64,000 bases of DNA from Paramecium octaurelia (Eukaryota > Ciliophora > Oligohymenophorea > Peniculida > Parameciidae), in contig CAJJDP010000028.1 in NCBI GenBank assembly GCA_905182995.1, positions 522,329 through 586,328 on the forward strand. Direction: 5' to 3'. Below, piece after piece: positions 26,509-39,568 of this stretch. The position numbers and the translations under genes are program-made. Below the pieces are notes generated by a model that was given only the letters and a program-made list of their open reading frames with translations, had not been told where the DNA came from and did no database searches. How positions within the stretch are numbered: the stretch's first letter is position 1; each line of letters begins with the position of its first letter.

Positions 26509-27018
26509 ATGTGTGAAAATTATTGTAGAATGCAATTGTTATATCAACTTCGATAAAGAAAGTTAATGGAAAATAATTAATAGATTAATATTTACGATAG
26601 GATTAAGAAGAGAGCTTCGAATCAAAAAAATTATGAATAAGAATTGTCATTTAGTGAGTCTTTAGAAAAGGAATCTATTTTTCCTATCATAATTCGAAAA
26701 TCCCCTTAAGAGTATAAGGAATAAATTTAAAGCATAAATACTGGCAACAATAGGAGTGTACCTTAAAACAAAATCAAATTAAATTCCAAGCTCACAAATA
26801 ATAATCGATCTATCTCAGTAAATAGAAAAGTTTCTCCTTTTTATGACAAAAGCGTCAATTATGAGCAATTTAGTACAAAATTAGATAAAGAAAAAAAAAC
26901 AATTGTTGTTTTCTCTTAAAGAGAAAATCCTTTAAAAAATGATTATATCTATAGATTTTGTAAAAGAGACTCTTTCTCAAGTTAATCTGGAAGAAGCAAT
27001 TATAATATTTATTTTTGA
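26509..27018 (+). CDS. Hypothetical S/N/K-rich protein
   Basis: Single exon of 170 codons from ATG 26509 to TGA 27016-27018, 169 aa. It is polar and basic (for example KKRASNQKNYEQELSFSESL, NRKVSPFYDKSVNYEQF) and likely disordered. No domain or membrane segment. Four other ciliate-style features (TAA/TAG Gln, high Asn/Lys) support coding. Function unknown. Confidence 0.65.
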
Positions 27019-27220
27019 TCAATATATAATAATTTTAAAAAGTATATATGTATATGTTTTGTAAAGTTCTAAAGATAATAAACTATTCAAATATGAGTTT
27101 ATTCCTTACGATATCAATATAAGAATTAACTATTAAAAACAGATCTGATTGATCAAAAGTAAAACACAATCATCATTATTAAACACAAAATCAACAAATA
27201 CAAAATGGCCTTAAGTTTTC

Positions 27221-27756
27221 TCACATTCTCTATTTCAACAGTTGCTTCATCTAAAAATAATATTGGTCTTAATTACTTTCATGTCTTTCATCTTTTTCAA
27301 TATCACCATCTTTAATACAAATAAGATTAAAAAGAGATGGAAATAATCCATAACCAGCAATCATGGCTCCATTGGCCAAATTATTTTGGCCAAGTTGATT
27401 GGTATTTCTAACTGGATCGTTTCTACCTGGTTTAGGTCTTGGGGGTATGTTAGGATCGCGAGGTTTGCTAATTATTCTAAATGAAAATACTTAGTTTTAG
27501 TTTCATCCTTTGAATATAAAGGAATTAAAGAATTTTTAGAGCAACCATTCTTACAAACTGGGCATGTTAGAAATTCTTGATTTGAATTAAGCCACTAATT
27601 ATGTTATTTTTTTCTATATACGCTATATATACAAGGCCAGCAAAATAGATGTCCACAATTTGTTAAGATAGGCTCTGTTGCTATCTCTAAACATATGTTG
27701 CATTCAAACGCTGATTCAATTAATTATAATTTTGAGTCTTCCTCTTGCTTACTCAT
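27221..27756 (-). CDS. RING-finger E3 ubiquitin ligase, RNF5/RNF185-like
   Basis: Minus strand; intron 27468-27490 (23 nt); 170 aa. A C3HC4 RING lies at residues about 19-70: [27 protein letters not shown], then TCPVCKNGC. This matches the ER-associated RNF5/RNF185 family, which is small, has an N-terminal RING and ends in hydrophobic helices. Here a short hydrophobic stretch ([15 protein letters not shown]) follows a proline/asparagine-rich linker, so a membrane anchor is possible but weak. Expected role: E3 ligase in ER quality control. The intron falls right after the RING. Confidence 0.88.
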
Positions 27757-27839
27757 CAATTTATTAATATAAAATATTAATCTTGTTTAATAAATTATTT
27801 AGTTTTACGCTGTTATTCGTGACAATAGTTTTGATAACT

Positions 27840-28703
27840 AATTTAATCATCTCAGAATGTTGTGATTACAAATATTTCTCGGAAGAAGTAATCAATAAAT
27901 AACATAATTGAGGAATAGATTGATAAAATGAAGATTTTATTGATGATTGTCCATTTAGGAATCTTACAATATGAAGAAGAAGATTCTTGATGTCAGAGAA
28001 GGAGAAGAAACACGTTTTATATTAACAGATTTGAAAAAAAAAAAATCCAACTAAAAATAGACTTAAATTATAGTAAAATATAGAGCATATCACATTGACT
28101 AAGGAAATTTTAGTAAATAATGTATTAGAAGTAATTTTATTTATTCTAGAATTTACAATAGAGATTACCTTAGGAGTTTTCAGGAACATATCATGTTTGC
28201 AGAAATCATAGAACTTTATTAAGTATATGTAATCATGACTATATATATACAAGAAAAATTATTTATACAAATGGTTTAAGCAAAAAATTATTATTTTGTA
28301 GACTTCATTTGACCCAGCCAGAAAATTAGAGAGTATCTTGAAAGTATTACACAGCAAACTCATGAAGATTAAGGAGGTGGCGAGTATGAATATGTAAATG
28401 AATAATTTGTAAAACCTTCAAATACAATAATTATATTGAATAGACATTCTTCTTCTTCATTACCAATCAAAGTGCCACAAAATATTCTGAAAGCGTAGCT
28501 TAATGGGTCAAATTCACTAAAGGTACTATTATTGTATATAATTATTCATATTCATTCATTAATAATTTATAACACTCAGATTCGCCTTAAAAAGAACATT
28601 TTGTAATTCATTTACAATTTTTTTTCAATCATGATTAAATAATTTATTTTAATTATTGAAATTACGATTCTTTATATGTTATTTTATATTTATCTTATAT
28701 ATA
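27840..28703 (+). pseudogene. Frame-broken coding stretch (first copy)
   Basis: Reading along the plus strand, protein-like segments change frame repeatedly: CDYKYFSEEVINKQ, then DKMKILLMIVHLGILQYEEE, then REGEETRFILTDLKKKK, then KIREYLESITQQTHEDQGGG and LNRHSSSSLPIKVPQNILK. Some shifts are 1 base at T or A runs and cannot be introns. It lies within the duplicated end of a contig. I cannot name the protein. A second copy lies at 29008-29850 with the same breaks. Confidence 0.4.
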
Positions 28704-29850
28704 NNNNNNNNNNNNNNNNNNNNNNNNNNNNNNNNNNNNNNNNNNNNNNNNNNNNNNNNNNNNNNNNNNNNNNNNNNNNNNNNNNNNNNNNNNNNNNNNN
28801 NNNNNNNNNNNNNNNNNNNNNNNNNNNNNNNNNNNNNNNNNNNNNNNNNNNNNNNNNNNNNNNNNNNNNNNNNNNNNNNNNNNNNNNNNNNNNNNNNNNN
28901 NNNNNNNNNNNNNNNNNNNNNNNNNNNNNNNNNNNNNNNNNNNNNNNNNNNNNNNNNNNNNNNNNNNNNNNNNNNNNNNNNNNNNNNNNNNNNNNNNNNN
29001 NNNNNNNTGTGATTACAAATATTTCTCGGAAGAAGTAATCAATAAATAACATAATTGAGGAATAGATTGATAAAATGAAGATTTTATTGATGATTGTCCA
29101 TTTAGGAATCTTACAATATGAAGAAGAAGATTCTTGATGTCAGAGAAGGAGAAGAAACACGTTTTATATTAACAGATTTGAAAAAAAAAAAATCCAACTA
29201 AAAATAGACTTAAATTATAGTAAAATATAGAGCATATCACATTGACTAAGGAAATTTTAGTAAATAATGTATTAGAAGTAATTTTATTTATTCTAGAATT
29301 TACAATAGAGATTACCTTAGGAGTTTTCAGGAACATATCATGTTTGCAGAAATCATAGAACTTTATTAAGTATATGTAATCATGACTATATATATACAAG
29401 AAAAATTATTTATACAAATGGTTTAAGCAAAAAATTATTATTTTGTAGACTTCATTTGACCCAGCCAGAAAATTAGAGAGTATCTTGAAAGTATTACACA
29501 GCAAACTCATGAAGATTAAGGAGGTGGCGAGTATGAATATGTAAATGAATAATTTGTAAAACCTTCAAATACAATAATTATATTGAATAGACATTCTTCT
29601 TCTTCATTACCAATCAAAGTGCCACAAAATATTCTGAAAGCGTAGCTTAATGGGTCAAATTCACTAAAGGTACTATTATTGTATATAATTATTCATATTC
29701 ATTCATTAATAATTTATAACACTCAGATTCGCCTTAAAAAGAACATTTTGTAATTCATTTACAATTTTTTTTCAATCATGATTAAATAATTTATTTTAAT
29801 TATTGAAATTACGATTCTTTATATGTTATTTTATATTTATCTTATATATA
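27861..29850. repeat. Contig-overlap duplication, unit 3 (around the N gap)
   Basis: 27861-28703 reappears at 29008-29850 (offset 1147), separated by the N run. The copies look identical, and unique sequence resumes after 29850. The gap size is therefore probably meaningless: the two contigs overlap rather than being separated by about 304 bases. Confidence 0.92.
28704..29007. other. Assembly gap (304 N)
   Basis: Run of N characters. The flanks duplicate each other, so the gap is likely to be an artefact with no missing sequence. Confidence 0.97.
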
Positions 29851-30676
29851 TAGAAAATGAAAATACTTAAATTATGATACTTAAATTCATACTAAATCCT
29901 ATCTCTTTTCTTTAATTATTGTTCTTGTCGCTCAAAAGGTATCAAATATAAGAAGGACAAACAGATGATTAATAGTATCAATAATATAAAAATAAAATGG
30001 TTTAAATGAAAAAAAATATAATTTCTATTCAGATCTATATCAGGTTTATATGTCTATCAACTAATGTCTATTTCAAAACACCCTAAATATTAATTTAGAA
30101 TACATTTATTAGTAATTAATCTATTAATTATTAAAAATTGAAATTATTTAACTAAACCTCTTATAATTATTAATAGTTGCATGTATCATTAATTATACCT
30201 ATTATTAAATAAATCAGTTATTTTACATATGATGATTCATAAAAACTTAACTTGAAAGTAAAAACTACTAAGAATTAGATTGTTTCTAAAAACTCAACAT
30301 TTTTTTTGAAATATAATAATTATTATTATTTTTTTAATTAATTATAATAAATAATTTTTTAATAATTATATAAATTAATATATTTACTCTTATTTTAATC
30401 AATATAGAAAGAATCCATAATTATTAATAGATATAAATAATAGAATTGCTCTACATTTTTACATTATATGGTCAATAGTAAATTGAAGGTGGAATATTTT
30501 CATGAATATTAGTTTAAACAGATTGTAAGATGTATCACAAAAACATTTAATATGAGACAATTAGAATTAATTTAGATTTTTAGTTCACATTTTTATAATT
30601 AATACTACTTTTAATTAACATAATTAAACTAGAATTTTTAGTAAATCAAATTTATTTTTTATTAATTTTAGAGTGA
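29851..30676. other. AT-rich upstream region of topoisomerase II
   Basis: Very AT-rich, with long A/T runs around 30300-30400. No coding frame. It ends directly before the topoisomerase ATG and presumably includes its promoter, though no defined element is visible. Confidence 0.5.
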
Positions 30677-33600
30677 ATGCGCCCCAAAACGATAGAAGAG
30701 CAATATAAAAAAATGAGCCATATTGAACATATCTTAAATAGACCTGACACATATATTGGCAGTGTTCAAAAAATGAACGAACTTATGTGGATTGTGAAAA
30801 ATGGGAAAATGATTCAAAAGGAAATCGAGTACGTACCTGCATTTTTCAAGATATTCGACGAAATTTTAGTCAATGCTGCTGATAATATTCAAAGAAATAA
30901 CTAAACTTACAAAATGACTTAATTAAGAGTAGAAATTGGAAACTAAATTTCTGTAAAAAATGATGGTTAACCAATACCTGTTGAGATACACAAGGAGTAT
31001 CAACTTTATGTTCCTGAATTGATATTTGGAGTATTTTTGACGGGAAGCAACTTCGATGACACAGAGAAAAGAGTAGTTGGAGGAAGGAATGGTTATGGTG
31101 CAAAATTGACTAATGTTTACTCAAGTGAATTTTCAGTTGAAGTTTGTGATGGAAGCAATTATTTAAAATAGGTGTGGAGCAATAATATGAGTAACAAGTA
31201 GATACCAATAATCAAATCGATGAAAAAAGATCCATTTGTATAAATAACTTATAAGCCAGATTTTAAAAGATTTGGGATGAATGAAATTGAAGAGGATACT
31301 TAAGCTTTATTAGTAAGAAGAGTGTATGATATGGCAGGAATATATGGAAATAGGATAAATGTATATTTAAATGATGAGAAAATACCTATCAATTCATTTC
31401 AGAAATATGTAGATTTGTATTTGCCTAATAATTCAATAAAAATTTATGATAAGGAGATGACAACTCCAAGATGGGAGGTAGTTGTTAGTTATTCTGCCAC
31501 CCAATTTCAACATGTATCATTTGTCAATTCAATTTTCACTTCAAAGGGTGGAACTCACGTGACTCATGTGACTGATAAACTAATTTAAGAAATTCAAAAT
31601 GAAATGAAAAGCAATAAGAAATATAAGCATTTAGAAGTTCAAAAGTATTAAATCAAATAATCTTTATGGATATTTGTAAATTGTTTAATTAATAATCCAA
31701 CATTTGATTCTTAAACAAAAGAGAATTTAACAACACGGGTTACTGACTTTGGTGGTACTGATGATGAGAAATTTAAGGTTACGGAGAAATTCTCCAAAGC
31801 TCTTATAAAGACAGATATTATAGAAACTATATTCCAATAAGCAAAGGCAAAAGCAGATGCTAAATTAAATAAATAATTAAAAGGCACTAAGACAAGTAAA
31901 TTACATGGAATTGAAAAATTAGATGATGCTAATGATGCTGGAAAAAAGAACTCAGAATTCTGTACTTTGATATTAACAGAAGGTGATTCAGCAAAAGCTT
32001 TGGCTATGGCTGGGATAGATATTGTTGGAAGAGATAGATATGGAGTATTTCCTTTAAAGGGTAAATTATTAAATGTGAGAGAAGCATCAGTCAAACAAAT
32101 CATGGATAATGAAGAAATCTAAAATTTGATTAAAATTATTGGATTACAGAAAGATAGAGAATATGGTGATTTAAAATCTTTAAGATATGGTTCAGTCATG
32201 ATAATGACGGATTAAGATATTGACGGTTCACACATCAAAGGATTAATCATTAACTTTATACATCATTTTTGGCCTTCACTATTAAAATACAGAGGGTTTC
32301 TAAAGGAATTTGTAACTCCTTTAATCAAAGCAACTAAAGGAAATCAAACAATTCCTTTCTTCACTGTTTAAGATTTTAATAAGTTTGCTTAAATTCAAGA
32401 TATTAAGAGTTGGAAGATTAAGTATTACAAAGGGTTAGGTACATCTGATGATTTAGAAGCCTAGGAATACTTCAAAAATTTGATTAGCCATACAATTTAA
32501 TTTAGATACGATAATGAGGAAGATGATTAATCGATTGATTTATGTTTTAATAAGAAGAAAGCGAATGATAGAAAGTAATGGCTGGCACAATATAATCATG
32601 ATTTATATGTTGATCACACTCAAAAAGAGCTAGGATATTAGGATTTTATACATAAAGAACTTATTCATTTTTCAATGGCTGATAATATTAGATCTATTCC
32701 TTCACTGATGGATGGTCTAAAACCTGGCTAACGAAAGGTTTTGTTTGCGTGTTTCAAAAGAAATCTAAAGCAAGAAATTAAAGTTGTTTAATTGGGAGGA
32801 TATATTGCAGAACACTCTGCATATCATCATGGTGATATTTCTTTGGTAACTACAATTATAGGTATGGCGTAAAATTTTGTTGGATCAAATAATATCAATC
32901 TTTTACTACCAAGAGGTTAATTTGGCAGCAGAGCTATGGGAGGAAAGGATCATGCTTCCGCAAGGTACATTTCAACCGTACTAAATAAAATTACAAGATA
33001 TATATTCCCAGAATAAGATGATCACGTTGTAAAATATATTGAGGATGATGGAGAAATGGTTGAACCTGAATACTATGTTCCAATAATTCCAATGAGTCTA
33101 GTCAATGGAGCTGAGGGTATTGGCACTGGTTGGTCAACTTCTATTTAAAATTATAATCCCGTTGAACTTGTTGAATAGATTAAAAAAAGACTTAATGGAG
33201 AATAGTTTGATAATCTTACTCCTTTTTACAGAAATTTTGATGGTATTATAGAAACTTAACCAAATGGAAACAGTCTTGTTAAAGGAATAATAGAGTGCAA
33301 TGAGGAGACTGACGTTGTGACTATCAAAGAATTACCAATTAAAAAATGGACTAAAAATTATAAAGAATGGTTGGATAAAGAAATTTCTTAAGAAGGTAAT
33401 CCAATTGTAGATTTGAAAGAGTATCATACTAAATATAAAATCCATTTTGAAATATAAATGACAGAGGGATATGTAAGTCAATTAAAGAATCCTTATGAAT
33501 ACTTCAAATTAGTAACTCCCTTCTCTAATAACAATATGGTATTATTTGACGGCTAAAATAAAATTAAGAAATTTGAATCAATAGCAGAAATATTGGAAGA

Positions 33601-34375
33601 ATTCTATTAGGTCAGATTACAATTTTATTAGAAACGAAAGGATTATCTTCTTTCAAAACTAGACAGAGAAGTTTAATTGTTACACAATAAATCTAGATTC
33701 ATTAAAATGGTTATATCTGAAGAAATTCGTTTGAAGAATGTAAAAAAGGCAGACTTAGTTTAATAGTTAGATAAATATTAATTTACACGATTCTCTTAAT
33801 TAATAATTGTAAATTCCACTAAAATGTAAGCATTTGGGGATTCTAAAAATCCTAAAAAGAATGTCGATGATAATGATACATCGGAAGCCTCTGATGATGA
33901 ATAAGTAAGTAAGAAAAAACCAGAAAATACTGAAAATCAATAAAACAATAAAACAACTCTTGATATAAGTGATTATAACTATCTTCTATCAATGCCCCTA
34001 TTTTCTTTGACCAATGAGAAGGTAGTAAAATTAGAAGATGAACTAAATTCTAAACTACAGGCTAAAGATAAATTATTCAACAAAGAAATCGCTGCAATGT
34101 GGATTGAAGATTTAAATAAATTTTTAGAAGCTTATGATGAAATGGTAAATATAGAATACAAGCTTATTAATTAAGCAGAAAAACTTCCGAAAGACCAAAA
34201 AAAGAAATAAGTGAAAAAGAAGAATGTCTAAGATGGAATGCAAATTGAATAAGAAGGCAAAAAAAAGGTTAATAAGAAATCGAATTAAATAGAGAAACAA
34301 AATGAAAATAGTCCAAAAAACTAATCCAACCGAAAGATTCGAAATTTAAAGGAAAACAAGAGCTAAGAAAATTGA
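30677..34375 (+). CDS. TOP2: DNA topoisomerase II
   Basis: Single uninterrupted frame of 1233 codons (1232 aa) ending in TGA 34373-34375. N-terminal GHKL ATPase: FDEILVNAADN, GGRNGYGAK, and the QTK loop near residue 345. The TOPRIM domain holds LTEGDSAKALA (Glu about 435) and MTDQDIDGSHIKG (about 510-520). The cleavage core has FGSRAMGGKDHASARYI with the active-site Tyr at about 764. The end from about 1060 is charged and low complexity with several K-rich nuclear-localisation-like runs. It relaxes and decatenates DNA using ATP and Mg2+. No intron, unlike most neighbours; the standard type IIA length fits. Confidence 0.98.
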
Positions 34376-34480
34376 TATAATTTATATATCATTTATTTTT
34401 ATTTACTCAACATAATTAGCAATAATCAAATATAATAGATATTGATTCATTTACATAAAATCTATAATTAAGATACAAGA

Positions 34481-36082
34481 TCATTTCGATTCTATTTCAT
34501 AAGTCGTATAGATTTTTTAATTGGAATCCCAAAAAGTTAAATATTTAGCATCTTTTGTCATAGACCCCTAAGTCGAATTGCTAAGTTATTTAACCTTCTA
34601 AACTATTTTATACGAACCATCATTTTATTCCCTAAGCAGATAGATATTAAATTTATGTCGAATTAGTATAATGTTTTATTCTTTATTGTGTACTATTGGA
34701 AACAAATTTAAATCATAGCATTCATTATCATTCTCTAATTCTATAGTCTATGATGTATTTTCTATAAATTTGCCACCTTAAAATTGAAATATTCTTGCTT
34801 AATTTCCGCTTAATATATCACCGCTTATCCAAATAAATTAATCATCTTTTAAGAAACACACTTTAGTACCATATTCATTATATGATTGTGTAATAGTATT
34901 TAAATACTCCCAATAATTTAATTTGGTCTTTCCCCATACAATAATTTCGTTTTAATCTCCACATGAAACCAAAATAGTTTCACTAAAATTCAATGATATG
35001 CTATTTAGACAGTGTTTGCTTTCATTTAATGTTTATTGTAATTTCATTTCATTTTTGTTAATATCAAAGCTCCAAATTTTAATTGATTTGTCTTGACTAC
35101 TTGAAATCAATTAAGTGTCATCTTTACTCAAGAGTATACACTCAATTTAATCAGTATGATCATTATATGGTTCTGAAGATTTCCAAGACTTAAAATTGAG
35201 TTACTTCCAACATCTAATTGAGCAATCCCCAGAACCAGAAATGAAACTATTATTTGAATGAGTGAAAGAAAGACATCTTATTGTATCATTATGTCCTTTC
35301 AATTTCAAAACTTCATTTGTATTACCATTTTAAAACTCCCATAATTTTATAAATTTCCCACATCCAGAAATCATAAGAGATCCAATGTTATTAAATGAAA
35401 TTGCAAAGCAATCATCAGACTAATAAGATGTATTATTGATTAATTTAAGATTGATAGGTCCATCTTATTTATTCTATTTTATTTCTTTAGTTTGATAATT
35501 TGTTACAAGACTTATTATTTATTATCTTAGATTTTTGATTTAAGTTTTAGAATTCTAATTGAACTATTAAACCTTATGAATAATTTTAGTAATCCAAGAT
35601 AGGTTAATATATTAAATTTCTTTTAGAATTTATTGATTTAAATCCTCTCTTTATTAATTTTAAATAAGTAGCTCTAATTCTTCAAAAAAACTATAAGTGT
35701 AGGTTTTTTGTCCTTCTTAATAAAGAAATTTAATCCATTCTTCTGAGTTTCCAATCAATTGATCGATAGTTTAATTAAAATTTGATTTGATTTCAAACAA
35801 ACTACCTTAAATCATTTCAATTTATTCAATGGTGCTTGAAGTTAAATTTAGATTTTGTTATATTAATTTACTGTATTTATCATCAATTATTTATAGAACT
35901 TTAGTTAAACCAACCATTTTGCCATTGGATTCAAAATTTTCTAAACAATCGGAACAAAGTAGTCTCTCATTATTGGTTAATTTTGAGTCTAAGACAACCA
36001 TTTGGATTGGCAACTTGTGTTTTTTTGAACATTACAGATCAAAATCATTTTCTATCATTGTCGAGTTAATTAATGTACTCAT
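34481..36082 (-). CDS. Zinc-finger/WD40 repeat protein (A)
   Basis: Minus strand, intronless, 534 codons (533 aa). The N-terminus has a Cys/His cluster (CSKKHKLPI … LLCSDCLENF) of a ciliate B-box-like type, then a helical/coiled segment (about 60-240). WD40 repeats follow: SGCGKFIKLWEF, LKGHNDTIRCLSF, SSSQDKSIKIWSF, SCGDQNEIIVWGK. WD40 propellers bind partner proteins. The zinc cluster is close to that of the gene at 51157. It is convergent with the topoisomerase gene, about 105 bp between stops. Function within the family unknown. Confidence 0.88.
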
Positions 36083-36262
36083 ACTAAAATAATTATTAAT
36101 TATTAATTGAATCTGATATTTTTATACTAAAATCAACATTTGTATTGATCAGATAAATTTGTATTTAAATAGAATCAACCTTAAATATTTCATTGAACAC
36201 GATGATCATAAAACAATTTTTGTTGAGATATTTTATTAATAACTCTTTTTCTTAATAATAAA

Positions 36263-37356
36263 TCAGGCATTCAATATTGTTATGATCTCTCCATAACCTA
36301 TTCCAACGCATGGATATAAATCTTCTGTAATATCGAATTACATCGACTTTTGTAATAAAATAATATTTACATATTGATCCTTTGAAATCTAATTTGTCCA
36401 TAATATTCTTTATTTTTAGTAGTTTACTTCAACTGAAATGATATCATTATTTTTAAATGAAAATGATTATTTTTTATTATTGATATTCTAATTTAGGTTA
36501 GAGTAAACATATCCTTATTGGTTGATACAATAAATGCTACTATATTAATATTGATATACCCTTGAGCTGAACCCTTTGCTAAATCAAGGGAGTAATTGGC
36601 TGAAATAATTTTATTCCTATGACAAACTCCTATATCACAAGCACTTGCATTGATAATTTTAAACTAAAAAGTAATAGGGCAATTATTTTTTGGAATTTTT
36701 GGCTCGCAGACAGCAACTTTCCATCCAATACATAAATTGATTGCTTTCTTGCAATTATTTTCTAGTTCTATTTATATGGGTTTGTAGTCAGAGGAAAAAA
36801 GTATAGTAAGATTTTAAGACATTTCTTGGTTTTATTTCTCCAATTATGATTCTATTGAGAAATACGAACCTTATTATTTATTCTGATATAATTGGTCAGA
36901 AAAATTAGTTTATTTAATAGGAATAGACTTCAAATTTTGAAATTTGCAGCATATATTCTATATTCGGTCATTCAATTCTTTGATATTTACAATTAAACCT
37001 GCTGTTGCCTCTGCTACTTCAATCTTCATTAGTTTTATAATTTATTCATTAAGATAACTACAGGATAATTATTATACATTCTCTAATGGATGAACATAAA
37101 GTGGATTTACTATTTCATAAATAGTATTTATTGAGGTTTTTATCTGCTGGATAATATTCATTAAATAATCATACGATTTCATTTTTTATAACATCAATTC
37201 ATTAAGTTGCTTAAAACTTTTTAATTATTGAAAATGATCGGAATGTAATGAAGTAATACAATATTAACAATAAGGTCTAGGATGCTTGCAATCTTATTTT
37301 ATGCAACATCCTAAAATCTAGCTTTCATCATGATTCTCAATCTAACAAATTAGCAT
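36263..37356 (-). CDS. B-box zinc-finger protein with SPRY-like C-terminus
   Basis: Minus strand from ATG 37356 to TGA 36263. N-terminal zinc motif: CIKQDCKHPRPYCQYCITSL with SDH following. Then a coiled-coil region and a C-terminal domain with SACDIGVCHRNKII … NNDIISVEVNY … YPCVGIGYGE, which resembles SPRY/B30.2 as in many Paramecium zinc-finger proteins. Total length is not divisible by three. The break lies near 36480-36520: either a 41-nt intron or a one-base error. I prefer the error, since the residues on both sides fit SPRY without loss. Confidence 0.7.
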
Positions 37357-37584
37357 CCTTTGAGAGCTAATATATATATTTATTATATAATTATATTTAA
37401 AATAAAATAGCATTAAAAACAATTGAAGAAAATTATACAAACTTTTGGTATAATCCGATCCATTTGGAAGAAATTTGAAGGCAGGAATAATTTGATAAAT
37501 AAAACATGAATAAACAATATTATGAAGTTAATCTTATACTTTAACAATGTAATGAATAAAAATAAATAAGAATTAAGATCAAGT

Positions 37585-39030
37585 TCATTACTTCAATTAT
37601 CTTATTTAGAGCCTTCTAGTTATGTCATCCCACGTTATTAAATACTAACCATCATCTGTCATTCTTCCAAAGACTCCAGATGTGCAATAATCTATTGATT
37701 ATTTTGTAATAAATTGGCCATCTTAATTGAAGAGCATTAAATTGATTGAACATTCATTTTTATTAACCAGGATTGATTTTTCTCTAATAAATTATTAAGG
37801 GAAGAACCAAAAGCAACCTCTTCTCTTCATTTTACAAGTTCCAATTTCTACTGATATGTTTTTTGTTTTCTAAAATAAATTAGTTTTAGAATTCAATTCA
37901 TAGACATGCAATTATTCCTTTTTTTCCGGTTAGAATGTAAATACAGAATCAGTAATGAAACATAGTCTCCTTCCCCAAGTCGTTACCTTAATAGTCTACA
38001 GCAACACCCAAACCTTACTCTTGGTTTCTTGTTAATGGATCAATATTTAAGGATGTTTAGAACATGAAATGATCTAGTTCTCTGTCTTATTCAAACTGAT
38101 AGAACTGATGTAATGTTGATGTCCAATAAGTGTTTGATGACATGTCCAATAATCACTTTCTCTAATCCATATCTTAATAAGAGTATCATCACTACCAGAT
38201 ATAATTGTATCCTCTTCACTATTCACTACTAAGCAATTCACTCCTCCTTAGTGTTCCTCCAATTATTATTTTAAGTGCCATTATTAATCATCACTATACT
38301 AAAATACTATTATTGTTTTGTCACAACTGCCAGATATAAATTCTTTGGTTTTTTTCATATGATACACACAATAAATACTCTTTTTATGGAGGTTTATTTC
38401 TTAATTAATTTTCAATTCACCTTCAATGAAATCAAAAACTTTTATCTTGCTTGATTCATAACCAGCAACCATTACAGTAGAGTCCAAATTAAAAGCTATT
38501 GAATTTATTTATTATTCCTCAGTTGAATTGATTAGTTCATAGTTTATAGTACTTAACTCTCCTTTTATCTTCTTTACAGGACTATCCAAAGAAGATAATT
38601 CTAAATCACTTATACAACTATTTAATGTTTAGATCAAATGGTCTACATTTTTATTAATGGTTCCCAAAATAGATTGTTTCTAACTCTACATTTGTAATTT
38701 TGAACAAAGATAATCATGTAATTGTTCAATACTTAAATCTTCAAATTCTTCTTGGCTTAAATGATTATTATTGAACATTTCATCTCTTAACCATTTAAAT
38801 AAGGTGTTCACGTATTCTATGTTTCTTTCAAGGTCCTCAAATATTGTATTGCTTTTATTATCAAATAATCTCCCATAATCTTTTAATTTATGAACGTCCT
38901 TCATATGAGAGTTGTGCTTCTCACTTTATAAACATTTAAAGCAAAATATTCTGAAATCCCTACAATATTGATTTAAACAGATGAATTCTACATTAACTCC
39001 ATGTTCAGGAATAGAACAAAATTAATTCAT
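37585..39030 (-). CDS. Zinc-finger/WD40 repeat protein (B)
   Basis: Minus strand, intronless, 482 codons (481 aa). Zinc cluster at residues about 4-45: CSIPEHGVNVEFICLNQYC, FCFKCL, and HNSH. A helical region follows, then WD40 repeats (GYESSKIKVFDF, SGSCDKTIIVFQY, SGSDDTLIKIWIR, SCSKHPQILIHQ), ending in …DDITRRLQIRQLK. It is in the same-strand array with similar genes to left and right, spaced about 230 and 540 bp. Likely a scaffold or zinc-dependent ubiquitin-type adaptor; no enzyme motif. Confidence 0.88.
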
Positions 39031-39568
39031 TTTATGAATATTATCAATCAAACTTGTTTTACAAAATGGATTCTAATTATCATTTATGGTAATTTATATT
39101 TTGCTTTCAAAATTTGGATGGTATTATTTTATAATATTATATTATAAATTCCCAAATATCCATTGCAATAACTTGCTAAATTCTCAATATATAGATTTAA
39201 AACTAAACATATATCATTTTATATCTAAAATCAGTTTATTAATAGTATTTTCAAACATTATTTTTTTGATGATAAGTTTGAAATATTTTGGTTGAATGTT
39301 TTCAGTACTAAAATATAACAAATATGATTAAAATTTGTAGAAATAGAGTTTCAAAATAACGCTAATTTGATTGTAAGAAATTTCAAATTGCCAATATTCT
39401 ATTTTTATCTAAAATTCTATAAAATTGTGATTATTAAGAAGATGTTACTATAAGATACTTACTTTATATGATCAAATTAAATAGTTGAATCTCAACGCTG
39501 ATTCTTTAATAGATCAGAGTTAAAATTTGGGAGCTTCTACAAAATTGAAATTTTATCATAAATAAATA

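Noticed and set aside
28656-29052. Open frames through the N gap
   Set aside because: They are made of undetermined residues and do not represent sequence.
30300-30400. A replication origin or promoter in the A/T run before topoisomerase II
   Set aside because: AT-richness is general in this genome, and no specific motif was visible.
31711-32103. 130-residue minus-strand frame inside topoisomerase II
   Set aside because: It is antisense to the conserved TOPRIM region, and the plus-strand frame is continuous and clearly a topoisomerase.
35829-36092. Plus-strand 87-residue frame
   Set aside because: It is antisense to the zinc-finger end of the minus-strand WD40 gene.
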